The position numbers and the translations under genes are program-made. The notes under the pieces are model-generated. The model made no database searches. It saw only the letters and a list, made by a program, of their open reading frames with translations, and had not been told where the DNA came from. From Rhodobacterales bacterium 32-67-9 (GTDB lineage: Bacteria > Pseudomonadota > Alphaproteobacteria > Rhodobacterales > Rhodobacteraceae), in NCBI GenBank assembly GCA_002280515.1, contig NCEA01000008.1:1-64000 (forward strand): a stretch of 64,000 nt of DNA. Direction: 5' to 3'. Below, piece by piece: positions 26,672-34,995 of the stretch (positions within the stretch are counted from its first letter, which is position 1; each line of letters starts with the position of its first letter).

Positions 26672-28081
26672 ATGAACCCGCCGGCCCCCGATCGTCCTCC
26701 TTCCTTCCCGAACGCCGGCATCGGCGCACGGTTCGGGCATGGCGACTGGGTCCGGCTCCGCACGCTGATCCTGCTGCGCTGGACGGCGATCTTTGGTCAG
26801 GTGACCGCGATCCTGGTGGCGTGGAAGTATTACGACATCCAGCTTGAGATCGTTCTTTGCCTTCTGGTTGTCGGCTCGGCGATCCTCGCGAATGTGATCG
26901 CGGCCTTCGCCCTGCCCGAAAACACACGGCTGAGCGAACGGGGCGCGATGTTGACGCTGCTGTTTGACACGCTTCAGCTTGCGCTGCTGCTCTTCCTGAC
27001 GGGCGGGCTCAACAATCCCTTCGCGCTCCTGATCCTCGCTCCGGCGACCATTGCCGCGACCGCGTTGCAGACCCGCGCGACGGTTTTTATCGGGCTTGTC
27101 ACCATCGCGCTCGTGACACTTGTGGCGTTCCTGCACGTGCCGCTCAGGACGCTCGACGGGACATTGATCGCCGTCCCGGCGATTTTCGAGTTCGGTTTCT
27201 GGCTTGCCATCGTCATCGGCGTGATCTTTCTCGGCCTCTATGCCCGCAGGGTCGCGTCGGAGATCCGCGTGATGGGCGACGCGCTTCTGGCCACGCAGAT
27301 GGCGTTGGCACGGGAACAGAAACTGACCGATCTCGGCGGGGTCGTCGCGGCGGCGGCGCATGAACTCGGCACTCCCCTGGCCACGATCAAGCTGACCAGC
27401 ACCGAACTTGCCCGCGATCTGGCGGACCAACCGGAGTTGCGGGCCGATGCCGAGCTGATTCGCGAACAGGCCGACCGTTGCCGCGATATCCTGCGGTCGA
27501 TGGGCCGTGCCGGAAAGCAGGACCTGCATCTGCGATCCGCCCCGGTCTCCGCCGTCATTCGCGATGCCGCCGAACCGCATCTTGGCCGCGGCAAGGACCT
27601 GCACTTCGATCTTGGCGACGAACCCGGCGCCGCGCGCCAGCCCGAGATCCTGCGCCAGCCGGAAATCATTCACGGGCTGCGGAACCTCATCCAGAACGCC
27701 GTGGATTTCTCCCGTTCCGGGGTCTGGATCGACGCCGAATGGAGCGAGCGGGACCTGACGATCCGCATCGCCGATGATGGCGACGGGTTTCCTCCGCATC
27801 TGATCGGGCGGATCGGCGACCCGTTCATTCCGCGCCGGCGCGACGACGATATGGCGAAACGCCCCGAATATGACGGCATGGGCCTTGGGCTTTTCATTGC
27901 CAAGACACTTCTCGAACGCACCGGCGCGCGCCTGCATTTCACCAACGGCTCAGACCCGTTCCTGACCGAGGAGGAGCGCCCCCTGCAATCGGGCGCGGTG
28001 GTCGAGGTTGTCTGGCCGCGGTCGGTGATCGAAATCGCCTCTGTCGGCGGACTTGGCGAGAACCGGCAGATCATTTCGTAA
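26672..28081 (+). CDS. regB: RegB/PrrB redox sensor histidine kinase
   Basis: A 469-aa sensor kinase with six N-terminal membrane segments (about 33-190). The quinone-site motif GGLNNPF is at 111-117. The H-box contains His230 (AAAHELGTPLATIK) and the redox-reactive Cys270 lies in EQADRCRDIL. These match R. capsulatus His225 and Cys265 with the same 40-residue spacing. The C-terminal ATPase domain shows NLIQNAVDFS, DDGDGFP and GMGLGLFIAKT. It phosphorylates RegA when electron flow is low. The start ATG at 26672 overlaps TGATG in a weakly supported site; the divergent gap to senC is 93 bases. Confidence 0.95.
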   Translation: MNPPAPDRPPSFPNAGIGARFGHGDWVRLRTLILLRWTAIFGQVTAILVAWKYYDIQLEIVLCLLVVGSAILANVIAAFALPENTRLSERGAMLTLLFDTLQLALLLFLTGGLNNPFALLILAPATIAATALQTRATVFIGLVTIALVTLVAFLHVPLRTLDGTLIAVPAIFEFGFWLAIVIGVIFLGLYARRVASEIRVMGDALLATQMALAREQKLTDLGGVVAAAAHELGTPLATIKLTSTELARDLADQPELRADAELIREQADRCRDILRSMGRAGKQDLHLRSAPVSAVIRDAAEPHLGRGKDLHFDLGDEPGAARQPEILRQPEIIHGLRNLIQNAVDFSRSGVWIDAEWSERDLTIRIADDGDGFPPHLIGRIGDPFIPRRRDDDMAKRPEYDGMGLGLFIAKTLLERTGARLHFTNGSDPFLTEEERPLQSGAVVEVVWPRSVIEIASVGGLGENRQIIS

Positions 28082-28114
28082 GATTTGCCATCAATTCTCC
28101 AAAAGGTTGCGACA

Positions 28115-28129
28115 TTAACTCTGCGTTAA
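28115..28129. promoter_or_regulatory. Perfect CtrA-type box upstream of the divL-like gene
   Basis: TTAACTCTGCGTTAA matches TTAA-N7-TTAA, the full CtrA recognition sequence of alphaproteobacteria, without mismatch. It lies 61 bases before the ATG of the divL-like gene, in a 108-base gap after regB, and a further TTAAG half-site follows at 28151-28155. The position suits control of the downstream gene. Confidence 0.7.
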
Positions 28130-28189
28130 CCCATTGGGTGAAACCTGTGGTTAAGAGGCAAAGACCTCTGCGGGAAGAACGGAATTGAG

Positions 28190-29797
28190 ATGATTACACC
28201 GCTGATGCTTGCGGCCGCCGTCGTGACGACGTCGATCGCCGCCGCGCTTGTCGCCTTGCTGCTGATGTCCGTCGTGCCCCAGCAGCGGCAGAAGAAACCG
28301 GGCCTAGCGCAGCTTGCCGCGCCGCTTGAACAGGCGATCTTCCTCTTCGATGACCATGACCTCGTCGATGCGACCAGTTCCGGGCGGGCGCTTCTCGGCG
28401 CAATACCCGGCCCTGGTTCTGACTGGACACGGCTCGCGGGTTACCTGTCGCAGCGCCTGCGCGGATTCGAATCCGAGATGAGCGGTCTGGCCGATCACGG
28501 CGAGGTCGAGATGCGCGGCCGCGACGACGACGGTTTCCGGGTCCGGGCGGAATGGCTCGGGCATATGGCGCGATTGACGGTCACCGATCTTTCGGTCGAG
28601 GGACAGGGTGTGCTTGTCGACGGCCTCAGCCAGAAGGCACAGGAGGCAGAGCTTGCCTCGCTGCGCGAGACGGTCGCAACCGCGCCGCTTCCGGTGTGGC
28701 GGACCGACGCCGATGGCGCCGTGGTCTGGGCCAACCACGCCTATCTCGACTGCGTCGCCGAACGGGGCGACTCGGTGGACGGGGAAATGACATGGCCGGT
28801 GCCGGTGCTTTTTCCGGATGTCTCGTCCAACCCGACAGGCGCTTCGCGGCGCAAGAAACTCGCATCCGCCGATGGTGGCGGCGGTCATTGGTACGAATGC
28901 CACTCCTTCCCAGCGACCAGCGGCAGGCTTCACTTCGCCCTGCCCGCCGATACCGTGGTCAAGGCCGAGACGGCGCTGCGCGAATTCATCCAGACCCTGA
29001 CCAAGACCTTTGCCCACCTGCCCATCGGCCTCGCGATCTTCGACCGGCAACGCCAGCTCGCGCTGTTCAATCCGGCCCTTATTGACCTGACCTCTGCCGG
29101 TGCCGAATTCCTGTCAGCCCGCCCGACCCTATTCGCCTTTCTCGACCGGCTGCGCGAAGCACAGGTGATCCCAGAGCCGAAAGACTACAGCGGTTGGCGC
29201 CAGCACATGCTCGAACTGGAAAAGGCGGCGGCGAGCGGTCTTTACGAAGACACCTGGACCCTGCCCTCCGGCCAGACCTATCACGTCACCGGGCGGCCCC
29301 ATCCCGACGGCGCGGTCGCCTTTCTGATCGAGGATATCACCGCGGAGATCGCGCTGACCCGCCGCTTCCGCTCCGAGATCGAGCTTGGCCAGTCGGTGGT
29401 CGATACTCTGGACGAGGCGATCGCGGTCTTTTCGCCGGCGGGCGAGTTGATCCTTTCGAATGCCGCCTATGAAGACCTCTGGGGCGTCGAGCCGCGGTTG
29501 ACTCTCGGCACCGTGACGATCGTCGATTCGATGCGGCAATGGCAGGACCTGACGCGGCCGAACCCGACGCTCGGCGATATCCGCGACTTCGTGACCACGA
29601 TGGACGAAAGGGCGGAGTGGATGGCCGAGGTTCCCCTCGCCGCGGGCGGCATGTTGTCCTGCCGGGTCGTACCACTGCCGGGTGGAACCACGCTCGTCGG
29701 CTTCGAGCAGGTGGCGTCGGATCGCCCCCTGGTGCGACGCACCCGCCGGCACCGCCACAACGCGGCCCCCAACGCGAGTGAACCGGCCCGGGTCTGA
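28190..29797 (+). CDS. divL: DivL-type PAS protein lacking a histidine kinase domain
   Basis: A 535-aa protein: one N-terminal membrane helix (about 7-28), then several PAS-like modules (roughly 45-140, 165-265, 275-385, 395-515) and a basic tail. No H-box and no HATPase motifs are present. In Caulobacter DivL is a tyrosine-kinase-like regulator of the CckA-CtrA relay and is encoded beside tsaE, as here. R. capsulatus DivL has, as I recall, the same kinase-less PAS form and affects CtrA and gene transfer agent production. Assignment rests on architecture, synteny and the upstream CtrA box, so it is probable rather than proven. Confidence 0.72.
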   Translation: MITPLMLAAAVVTTSIAAALVALLLMSVVPQQRQKKPGLAQLAAPLEQAIFLFDDHDLVDATSSGRALLGAIPGPGSDWTRLAGYLSQRLRGFESEMSGLADHGEVEMRGRDDDGFRVRAEWLGHMARLTVTDLSVEGQGVLVDGLSQKAQEAELASLRETVATAPLPVWRTDADGAVVWANHAYLDCVAERGDSVDGEMTWPVPVLFPDVSSNPTGASRRKKLASADGGGGHWYECHSFPATSGRLHFALPADTVVKAETALREFIQTLTKTFAHLPIGLAIFDRQRQLALFNPALIDLTSAGAEFLSARPTLFAFLDRLREAQVIPEPKDYSGWRQHMLELEKAAASGLYEDTWTLPSGQTYHVTGRPHPDGAVAFLIEDITAEIALTRRFRSEIELGQSVVDTLDEAIAVFSPAGELILSNAAYEDLWGVEPRLTLGTVTIVDSMRQWQDLTRPNPTLGDIRDFVTTMDERAEWMAEVPLAAGGMLSCRVVPLPGGTTLVGFEQVASDRPLVRRTRRHRHNAAPNASEPARV

Positions 29798-29852
29798 TCG
29801 GCCCCGGCGCAATCACCTTGCGGCCCGCGACGAGGGCGGTCAGAATCGCGGC

Positions 29853-30371
29853 ATGAACGACACGGCCCTGCCCTCTCTCTCCGTCCGGCTCGACCTGCCG
29901 ACACCCGAAGCTACGGCCGCACTGGCGCGCTGGCTCGCGCCGCAGTTGCGGGCCGGCGATGTCGTGCTTCTCGACGGCCCCATCGGTGCCGGAAAATCGC
30001 ATTTCTGCCGCAGCCTGATCCAGTCCCGGCTGAACGCGCTTGGCCGATCCGAGGATGTGCCCTCGCCGACCTATACGCTCGTGCAGGTCTACGAACTGGA
30101 CGGCGTCGATATCTGGCATGCCGATCTATACCGGCTGAGTGCCGCGGACGAGGCGGCCGAACTTGGCCTCGACGAGGCGTTCGACACCGCGATCTGCCTT
30201 GTCGAATGGCCCGACAGGCTCGGCGACACGGCGCCGGACAAGGCACTTTGCGTGCATCTTTCCACCGGCACCGGCCCGGACGAACGCAGGGCCCGGATCT
30301 CGGCGCAGGTACCGCGATGGCAGACGGTGCTCGACGCGCTCGCGGCCGGCGAATGGCGCGGACATGACTGA
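29853..30371 (+). CDS. tsaE: TsaE, tRNA t6A biosynthesis ATPase
   Basis: A 172-aa P-loop ATPase that works with TsaB/TsaD in N6-threonylcarbamoyladenosine formation on tRNA. Walker A GPIGAGKS is at 42-49, followed by the family-specific VPSPTYTLVQVYE and IWHADLYRL. ATG at 29853. It overlaps amgK by 8 bases and starts a tight run through addA. Confidence 0.92.
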   Translation: MNDTALPSLSVRLDLPTPEATAALARWLAPQLRAGDVVLLDGPIGAGKSHFCRSLIQSRLNALGRSEDVPSPTYTLVQVYELDGVDIWHADLYRLSAADEAAELGLDEAFDTAICLVEWPDRLGDTAPDKALCVHLSTGTGPDERRARISAQVPRWQTVLDALAAGEWRGHD

Positions 30372-31383
30372 CCGCGCGGCCCTTGCCTCCCGGTTCCTCG
30401 CCGATGCGGGCTGGAACGGAGGGAAGCGCGCGCCGCTGGCGGGCGACGCGTCGGCGCGGCGCTATGAACGGATCGCGCTGGACGGACGGGTGGCGGTGCT
30501 GATGGATGCAGCCCCTTATCACGGCGAAAGCACCGAGCGTTTCACCCGCATGGCGCACTGGTTGACAGGCCACGGATATTCGGCGCCTGACATTCTGGCC
30601 GAAGACCATGCGCAGGGCTTCCTGCTTCTCGAGGACCTCGGAGACGCGCTTTTTGCGCGGCTCCTTGCCGCCGATCCGTCGCGCGAGGCCGGACTGTACA
30701 TGGCCGCCACCGATTTCCTTGGCGACCTCCATCGCCACCCTGCCCCGGATTTCATCCTGCCGCTCGATGCCGCGGGCCTCGGCGAACTCACCGAACTGGT
30801 GTCGCGCTGGTATCTGCCGGGGATCGGTGAGGCCGAAAGCCCGGCCGCCGACGCCATTCCAGAACTGATCCGGGCCGCATTCACCCGGCTTGACGACGGC
30901 AGGGTCGTGACATCGCTGCGCGACTTTCACGCCGAGAACCTGATCTGGCTTCCCGACCGCACGGGGCACGCACGGCTCGGGCTTCTCGATTTTCAGGACG
31001 CGGTCGCGACCCACCCGGCCTATGATCTCGTCTCGCTCCTGCAAGACGCGCGACGGGATGTGCCTGAGATGACCGAGACGGCGATGGTCGCCCGATATGT
31101 CGCCGCCAACGCTCTTGATCCGGGCGGGTTCGGCGCGATCTATGCCCTGCTCGGCGCCCAGCGCGCGCTGCGCATCGCAGCGATCTTCACGCGCCTCACG
31201 CTTCGCGACGGCAAGCCGCACTATCTCGACTACCTGCCGCGTGTCTGGCGCGCGCTCGAACGCAATCTGGCCCATCCAGCACTTGGCGATCTGGCCCGTG
31301 CGGTGCATGAAGGCCTGCCCGCTCCGACACCGGAGCGGGTTCAACGGATCAAGGATCAATGCGGACAACACCGGACGCCCTGA
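30364..31383 (+). CDS. amgK: AmgK, MurNAc/GlcNAc anomeric kinase
   Basis: A 339-aa APH-fold sugar kinase. Seen: GDASARRYERI (ATP-side loop), LRDFHAENLIWL (catalytic loop with Asp) and LGLLDFQDAV (metal-binding D). AmgK phosphorylates MurNAc at C1 in the peptidoglycan recycling route that bypasses de novo UDP-MurNAc synthesis and gives intrinsic fosfomycin tolerance in species that have it. The next gene encodes the matching uridylyltransferase MurU and overlaps it by 25 bases, supporting the assignment. Confidence 0.88.
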   Translation: MTDRAALASRFLADAGWNGGKRAPLAGDASARRYERIALDGRVAVLMDAAPYHGESTERFTRMAHWLTGHGYSAPDILAEDHAQGFLLLEDLGDALFARLLAADPSREAGLYMAATDFLGDLHRHPAPDFILPLDAAGLGELTELVSRWYLPGIGEAESPAADAIPELIRAAFTRLDDGRVVTSLRDFHAENLIWLPDRTGHARLGLLDFQDAVATHPAYDLVSLLQDARRDVPEMTETAMVARYVAANALDPGGFGAIYALLGAQRALRIAAIFTRLTLRDGKPHYLDYLPRVWRALERNLAHPALGDLARAVHEGLPAPTPERVQRIKDQCGQHRTP

Positions 31384-32057
31384 TGCTCTTCACCGCCGGT
31401 CTCGGCACGCGGATGGGCGCATTGACCGCCGACCGCCCGAAGCCGCTGATCGAGGTGGCCGGCCGGGCGCTAGTCGATCACGCGTTCGACCAGGTGGACG
31501 AGATGCGGATCAGCACCGTCGTGGCCAACCTCCACTATCGTCCCGACCAGATCACCGCCCACCTGTCCGGGCGCAGGAACATTCGTTTTTCCGCCGAAAC
31601 AGAGACGATTCTCGAGACGGGCGGCGGGCTGCGACAGGCGCTGCCGCTCCTCGGCGACGGCCCGGTCTACACGCTCAATACCGACGCGGTCTGGACCGGC
31701 GCCAACCCCCTGGCCGAGCTTCGCGATGCCTGGGATCCGGCGCGGATGGACGCGCTGATGCTGCTCGTTCCGACGGAGCGCGCGACCGGCCATGCCGGCC
31801 CCGGCGATTTTGACCGGGACGCCGACGGGCGCCTGCATCGCGGCACGGCCTTCGTCTACACCGGCGCTCAGATCGTCGCGACCGGCGGTCTCGCCGCAAT
31901 TCCAGACAAGGTGTTTTCGCTGAACCTGCTTTGGGACCGGATGCTGATGGAGGGGCAGCTTTTCGGACTGGTGCATGACGGCGGCTGGTGCGATGTTGGC
32001 CGGCCCGAGGCGATCCCCCTCGCCGAGGCGCTTCTGCGCGAGGCTAAAGGTGTTTGA
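31359..32057 (+). CDS. murU: MurU, MurNAc-1-phosphate uridylyltransferase
   Basis: A 232-aa nucleotidyltransferase with signature GLGTRMGALTADRPKPLIEV near the N-terminus, TLNTDAVWTG around the metal-binding Asp, and a C-terminal YTGAQIV/WCDVGRPEA. MurU converts MurNAc-1-P and UTP to UDP-MurNAc. It forms a pair with amgK upstream. Its stop overlaps the addB GTG start by 8 bases. Confidence 0.88.
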   Translation: MRTTPDALMLFTAGLGTRMGALTADRPKPLIEVAGRALVDHAFDQVDEMRISTVVANLHYRPDQITAHLSGRRNIRFSAETETILETGGGLRQALPLLGDGPVYTLNTDAVWTGANPLAELRDAWDPARMDALMLLVPTERATGHAGPGDFDRDADGRLHRGTAFVYTGAQIVATGGLAAIPDKVFSLNLLWDRMLMEGQLFGLVHDGGWCDVGRPEAIPLAEALLREAKGV

Positions 32058-34995
32058 TCCTTCCGCCACGCCCCGTCTCTTCGGCCTGCCGCCCGGTGCG
32101 GACTTTCCCCGGGATCTCGTCGACGGGATGATCGCACGGATGGCGGATGCGCCGCCCGAAGCAATGGCGCGGGCGACGCTCTTTCTCAACACCGCTCGGA
32201 TGCAACGCGCGGTCCGGGCCGCGTTTGACGGCCGGGGCGCGCGCTTCCTGCCGCGCCTGCGACTGATCACCGATCTCGGTCGCGATCCGCTGCCCGGCCT
32301 GCCGCCCGCCGTTCCACCACTTCGGCGGCGGCTGGACCTTGCCCGGCTGGTGGCGGAACGGGCGCGGCGCGATCACGACTTCGCCGCCCGCTCGGCGATT
32401 TTCGATCTGGCCGACAGTCTCGCCCGGCTGATGGGCGAAATGCAGGGCGAGGGTGTCGCGCCGGAGGCCCTGGAAGCCGCCGATCTGGCTGAGGATCACG
32501 CCGCGCACTGGGAACGCAGCCTCGCCTTCATCCGCATCATCGCCCGTTACTTCGATGCCGAGAGCGCGCCGGACCCTGAGGCGCGGCAGCGCCGGGTGGT
32601 CGAGGCCATGACGGCCGGATGGCAGAGCGCGCCGCCGACGGGTCCGGTGATCGTCGCGGGTTCCACCGGGTCGCGTGGCGCCACCCAGTTGCTGATGCAA
32701 GCCGTGGCCGGCCTTCCGCAAGGCGCGATCGTGCTGCCGGGATTCGACTTCGACATGCCAGAGTATGCGTGGAACAGTCTCTCTTCCGGCTCGATTCCGC
32801 CCGAAGACCATCCGCAGTACCGATTCCATACCCTCTGCCAGTCGCTTGACACGACCCCCGGATCAGTCCGCAGGTGGACCGATGCCGCGGCGCCCGCCCC
32901 GGCGCGAAACCGTCTTCTCTCGCTGGCGCTGCGCCCGGCGCCGATCACCGACCAATGGATGTCGGATGGCGCGGGTCTCGGCCCTCTCGGTCCCGTGACC
33001 GGGGGCCTGACCCTGATCGAGGCGCCGTCGCCACGGGCCGAGGCGCTGGCCATCGCGCTACGCCTGCGCAAGGCAGCGGAGGACGGGCAGCGCGCCGCCC
33101 TGATCACGCCCGACCGGATGCTGAGCCGCCGCGTCACCGCCGCGCTCGACCGCTGGGGGATCGTGCCGGACGACAGCGCCGGGGTGCCTTTGCTCCAGTC
33201 GGCGCCGGGCCGGTTCCTGCGCCATGTCGCGGCGCTTATCGGTCGTCCGCTGACGGCCGAGGCGCTGCTGATCGTGCTGAAACACCCGCTGTCGGCAACC
33301 GGGGCCGACGAGCGGGGCAATCACCTGCGTTTCGCCCGTGATCTGGAACTGTCGCTGCGCCGCTACGGTCCACCCTTCCCGACCGAGGCCGATCTTCTCG
33401 ACTGGGCGGAGCGGGCAGGCGGCGGGGATCGGACCGATTGGGTGGCGTGGATCGCAAGCAGCCTTGAGGCAGGCACCGACCCGAGAGTGCGGCCGCTTTC
33501 TGCCATGGTAGACACGCATTTGAAACTTGCGGGCGCACTGGCCGCCGGCCCCGGCGGTACCGTCGAGGCAAGCGAGCTTTGGCGCGACGATGCCGGCCAG
33601 CTCGCCTTCCGTACCATGGCCGACCTCGCAGCCGAGGCGCCGAATGGCGGCAATTTCGGACCCTCGGATTACAGCGACCTCCTGACCACGCTCCTCGCGC
33701 AGGGAAGCGTCCGGCAGGCTGCGGAATCGCATCCGCTGATTGCGATCCAGGGCACGCTCGAGGCGCGGGTGGGTGGCGCCGATCTGACGATCCTGGCGGG
33801 GTTGAACGAAGGCATCTGGCCTGCGAGCCCGGTTCCAGACCCGTGGTTGTCGCGGCAGATGCGGCTGAAGGCCGGGCTTTTGCTGCCCGAACGGCAGATC
33901 GGCCTCTCCGCGCATGATTTCCAGCAGGCGGCGGGTGCGACCGAGGTCGTCCTGTCACGTGCCGTCCGGGACGAGGAGGCAGAGACTGTGCCGTCCCGCT
34001 GGCTCGCGCGGCTGACGAACCTGCTTCGGGGACTGCCCGATCAGGGGGGCGTAATGGCCTTGTCGGAGATGAACGCGCGTGGGGACGCCTGGCTTCGCCT
34101 TGCCCAAAGGCTCGAAACGCCGAAGCGCGTTGCCCCCGCCAGACGTCCCGCGCCCCGGCCGCCGGTCGAAGAGCGCCCGCGCGAATTGCCGGTCACAGGC
34201 ATCCGGACGCTGATCCGCGATCCTTACGAGATCTACGCCCGCCAGATCCTGCGGCTCCGCCCGCTCGATCCCTTGCGGGCAGAACCCGACGCCCGCAAAC
34301 GCGGCACGGTCCTGCACGGAATTATGGAGCAGTTCATCCACGACCGGCCCGAGGAGGAAACCGAGGGGGACGCCGCCCGGCGCTTGCTCGCGCTTGCCGA
34401 GACGGCGTTGACAGAGAACATTCCCTGGCCCGCCGCCCGCCTCATCTGGCTGTCGCGGCTTGGCCGTATCGCCGACGGCTTTGCTGCCGCAGAGGCCGTG
34501 CGAGCCGGGCGGGGGCGGCCGGCCTTGCTCGAGGAAAAAGGCTCTATCCTGCTTGAAAACACCAATTTCACCCTGACTGCACGGCCCGACAGGATCGACC
34601 TTCTTGCAGATGGGCGGGTTCACATCTACGACTACAAGACCGGCCGGCCGCCGTCCGAGAAACAGGAGGAGGCCTTCGACAAGCAGCTTCTTCTGGAAGC
34701 GGCGATGGCCGAACGCGGAGGCTTCACGACGCTTGGCAGGCGGGAGGTCGAGGGCGCCACCTATATCCGGATCGGCGGCGCCGGCGAGGAGCGGACCGTC
34801 AATATCGACGAGGCCATTCTCGGCAAGACTTGGGAAGGGTTGCAACGGCTCATCGCATCCTACGACCGCCGCACGACCGGCTATGCCTCGCGCCGGGCGG
34901 TCTTTGCCGCGCGGATCGAGGGGGACTACGACCACCTCGCCCGGTTCGGCGAATGGCAGATGGGCGACGCGCCCGCGCCGGAGGATGTCGGATGA
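32050..34995 (+). CDS. addB: AddB, double-strand break repair nuclease/helicase subunit
   Basis: A 981-aa partner of AddA in the RecBCD-like alphaproteobacterial recombination complex. The N-terminal half has the inactivated helicase-like fold; the C-terminal part holds the PD-(D/E)XK nuclease (RKRGTVLHGIMEQFIHD, then VHIYDYKTGRPPSEKQ). No classical Walker A was seen, as is usual for this branch. GTG at 32050 is chosen because it overlaps the murU stop and gives a normal N-terminus. ATGA overlap with addA. Confidence 0.9.
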   Translation: MFDPSATPRLFGLPPGADFPRDLVDGMIARMADAPPEAMARATLFLNTARMQRAVRAAFDGRGARFLPRLRLITDLGRDPLPGLPPAVPPLRRRLDLARLVAERARRDHDFAARSAIFDLADSLARLMGEMQGEGVAPEALEAADLAEDHAAHWERSLAFIRIIARYFDAESAPDPEARQRRVVEAMTAGWQSAPPTGPVIVAGSTGSRGATQLLMQAVAGLPQGAIVLPGFDFDMPEYAWNSLSSGSIPPEDHPQYRFHTLCQSLDTTPGSVRRWTDAAAPAPARNRLLSLALRPAPITDQWMSDGAGLGPLGPVTGGLTLIEAPSPRAEALAIALRLRKAAEDGQRAALITPDRMLSRRVTAALDRWGIVPDDSAGVPLLQSAPGRFLRHVAALIGRPLTAEALLIVLKHPLSATGADERGNHLRFARDLELSLRRYGPPFPTEADLLDWAERAGGGDRTDWVAWIASSLEAGTDPRVRPLSAMVDTHLKLAGALAAGPGGTVEASELWRDDAGQLAFRTMADLAAEAPNGGNFGPSDYSDLLTTLLAQGSVRQAAESHPLIAIQGTLEARVGGADLTILAGLNEGIWPASPVPDPWLSRQMRLKAGLLLPERQIGLSAHDFQQAAGATEVVLSRAVRDEEAETVPSRWLARLTNLLRGLPDQGGVMALSEMNARGDAWLRLAQRLETPKRVAPARRPAPRPPVEERPRELPVTGIRTLIRDPYEIYARQILRLRPLDPLRAEPDARKRGTVLHGIMEQFIHDRPEEETEGDAARRLLALAETALTENIPWPAARLIWLSRLGRIADGFAAAEAVRAGRGRPALLEEKGSILLENTNFTLTARPDRIDLLADGRVHIYDYKTGRPPSEKQEEAFDKQLLLEAAMAERGGFTTLGRREVEGATYIRIGGAGEERTVNIDEAILGKTWEGLQRLIASYDRRTTGYASRRAVFAARIEGDYDHLARFGEWQMGDAPAPEDVG

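Noticed and set aside
26579-27937. Long minus-strand frame across regB joining senC
   Set aside because: The upstream part is antisense to regB and has no domain character; SenC begins at 26578 with its membrane anchor.
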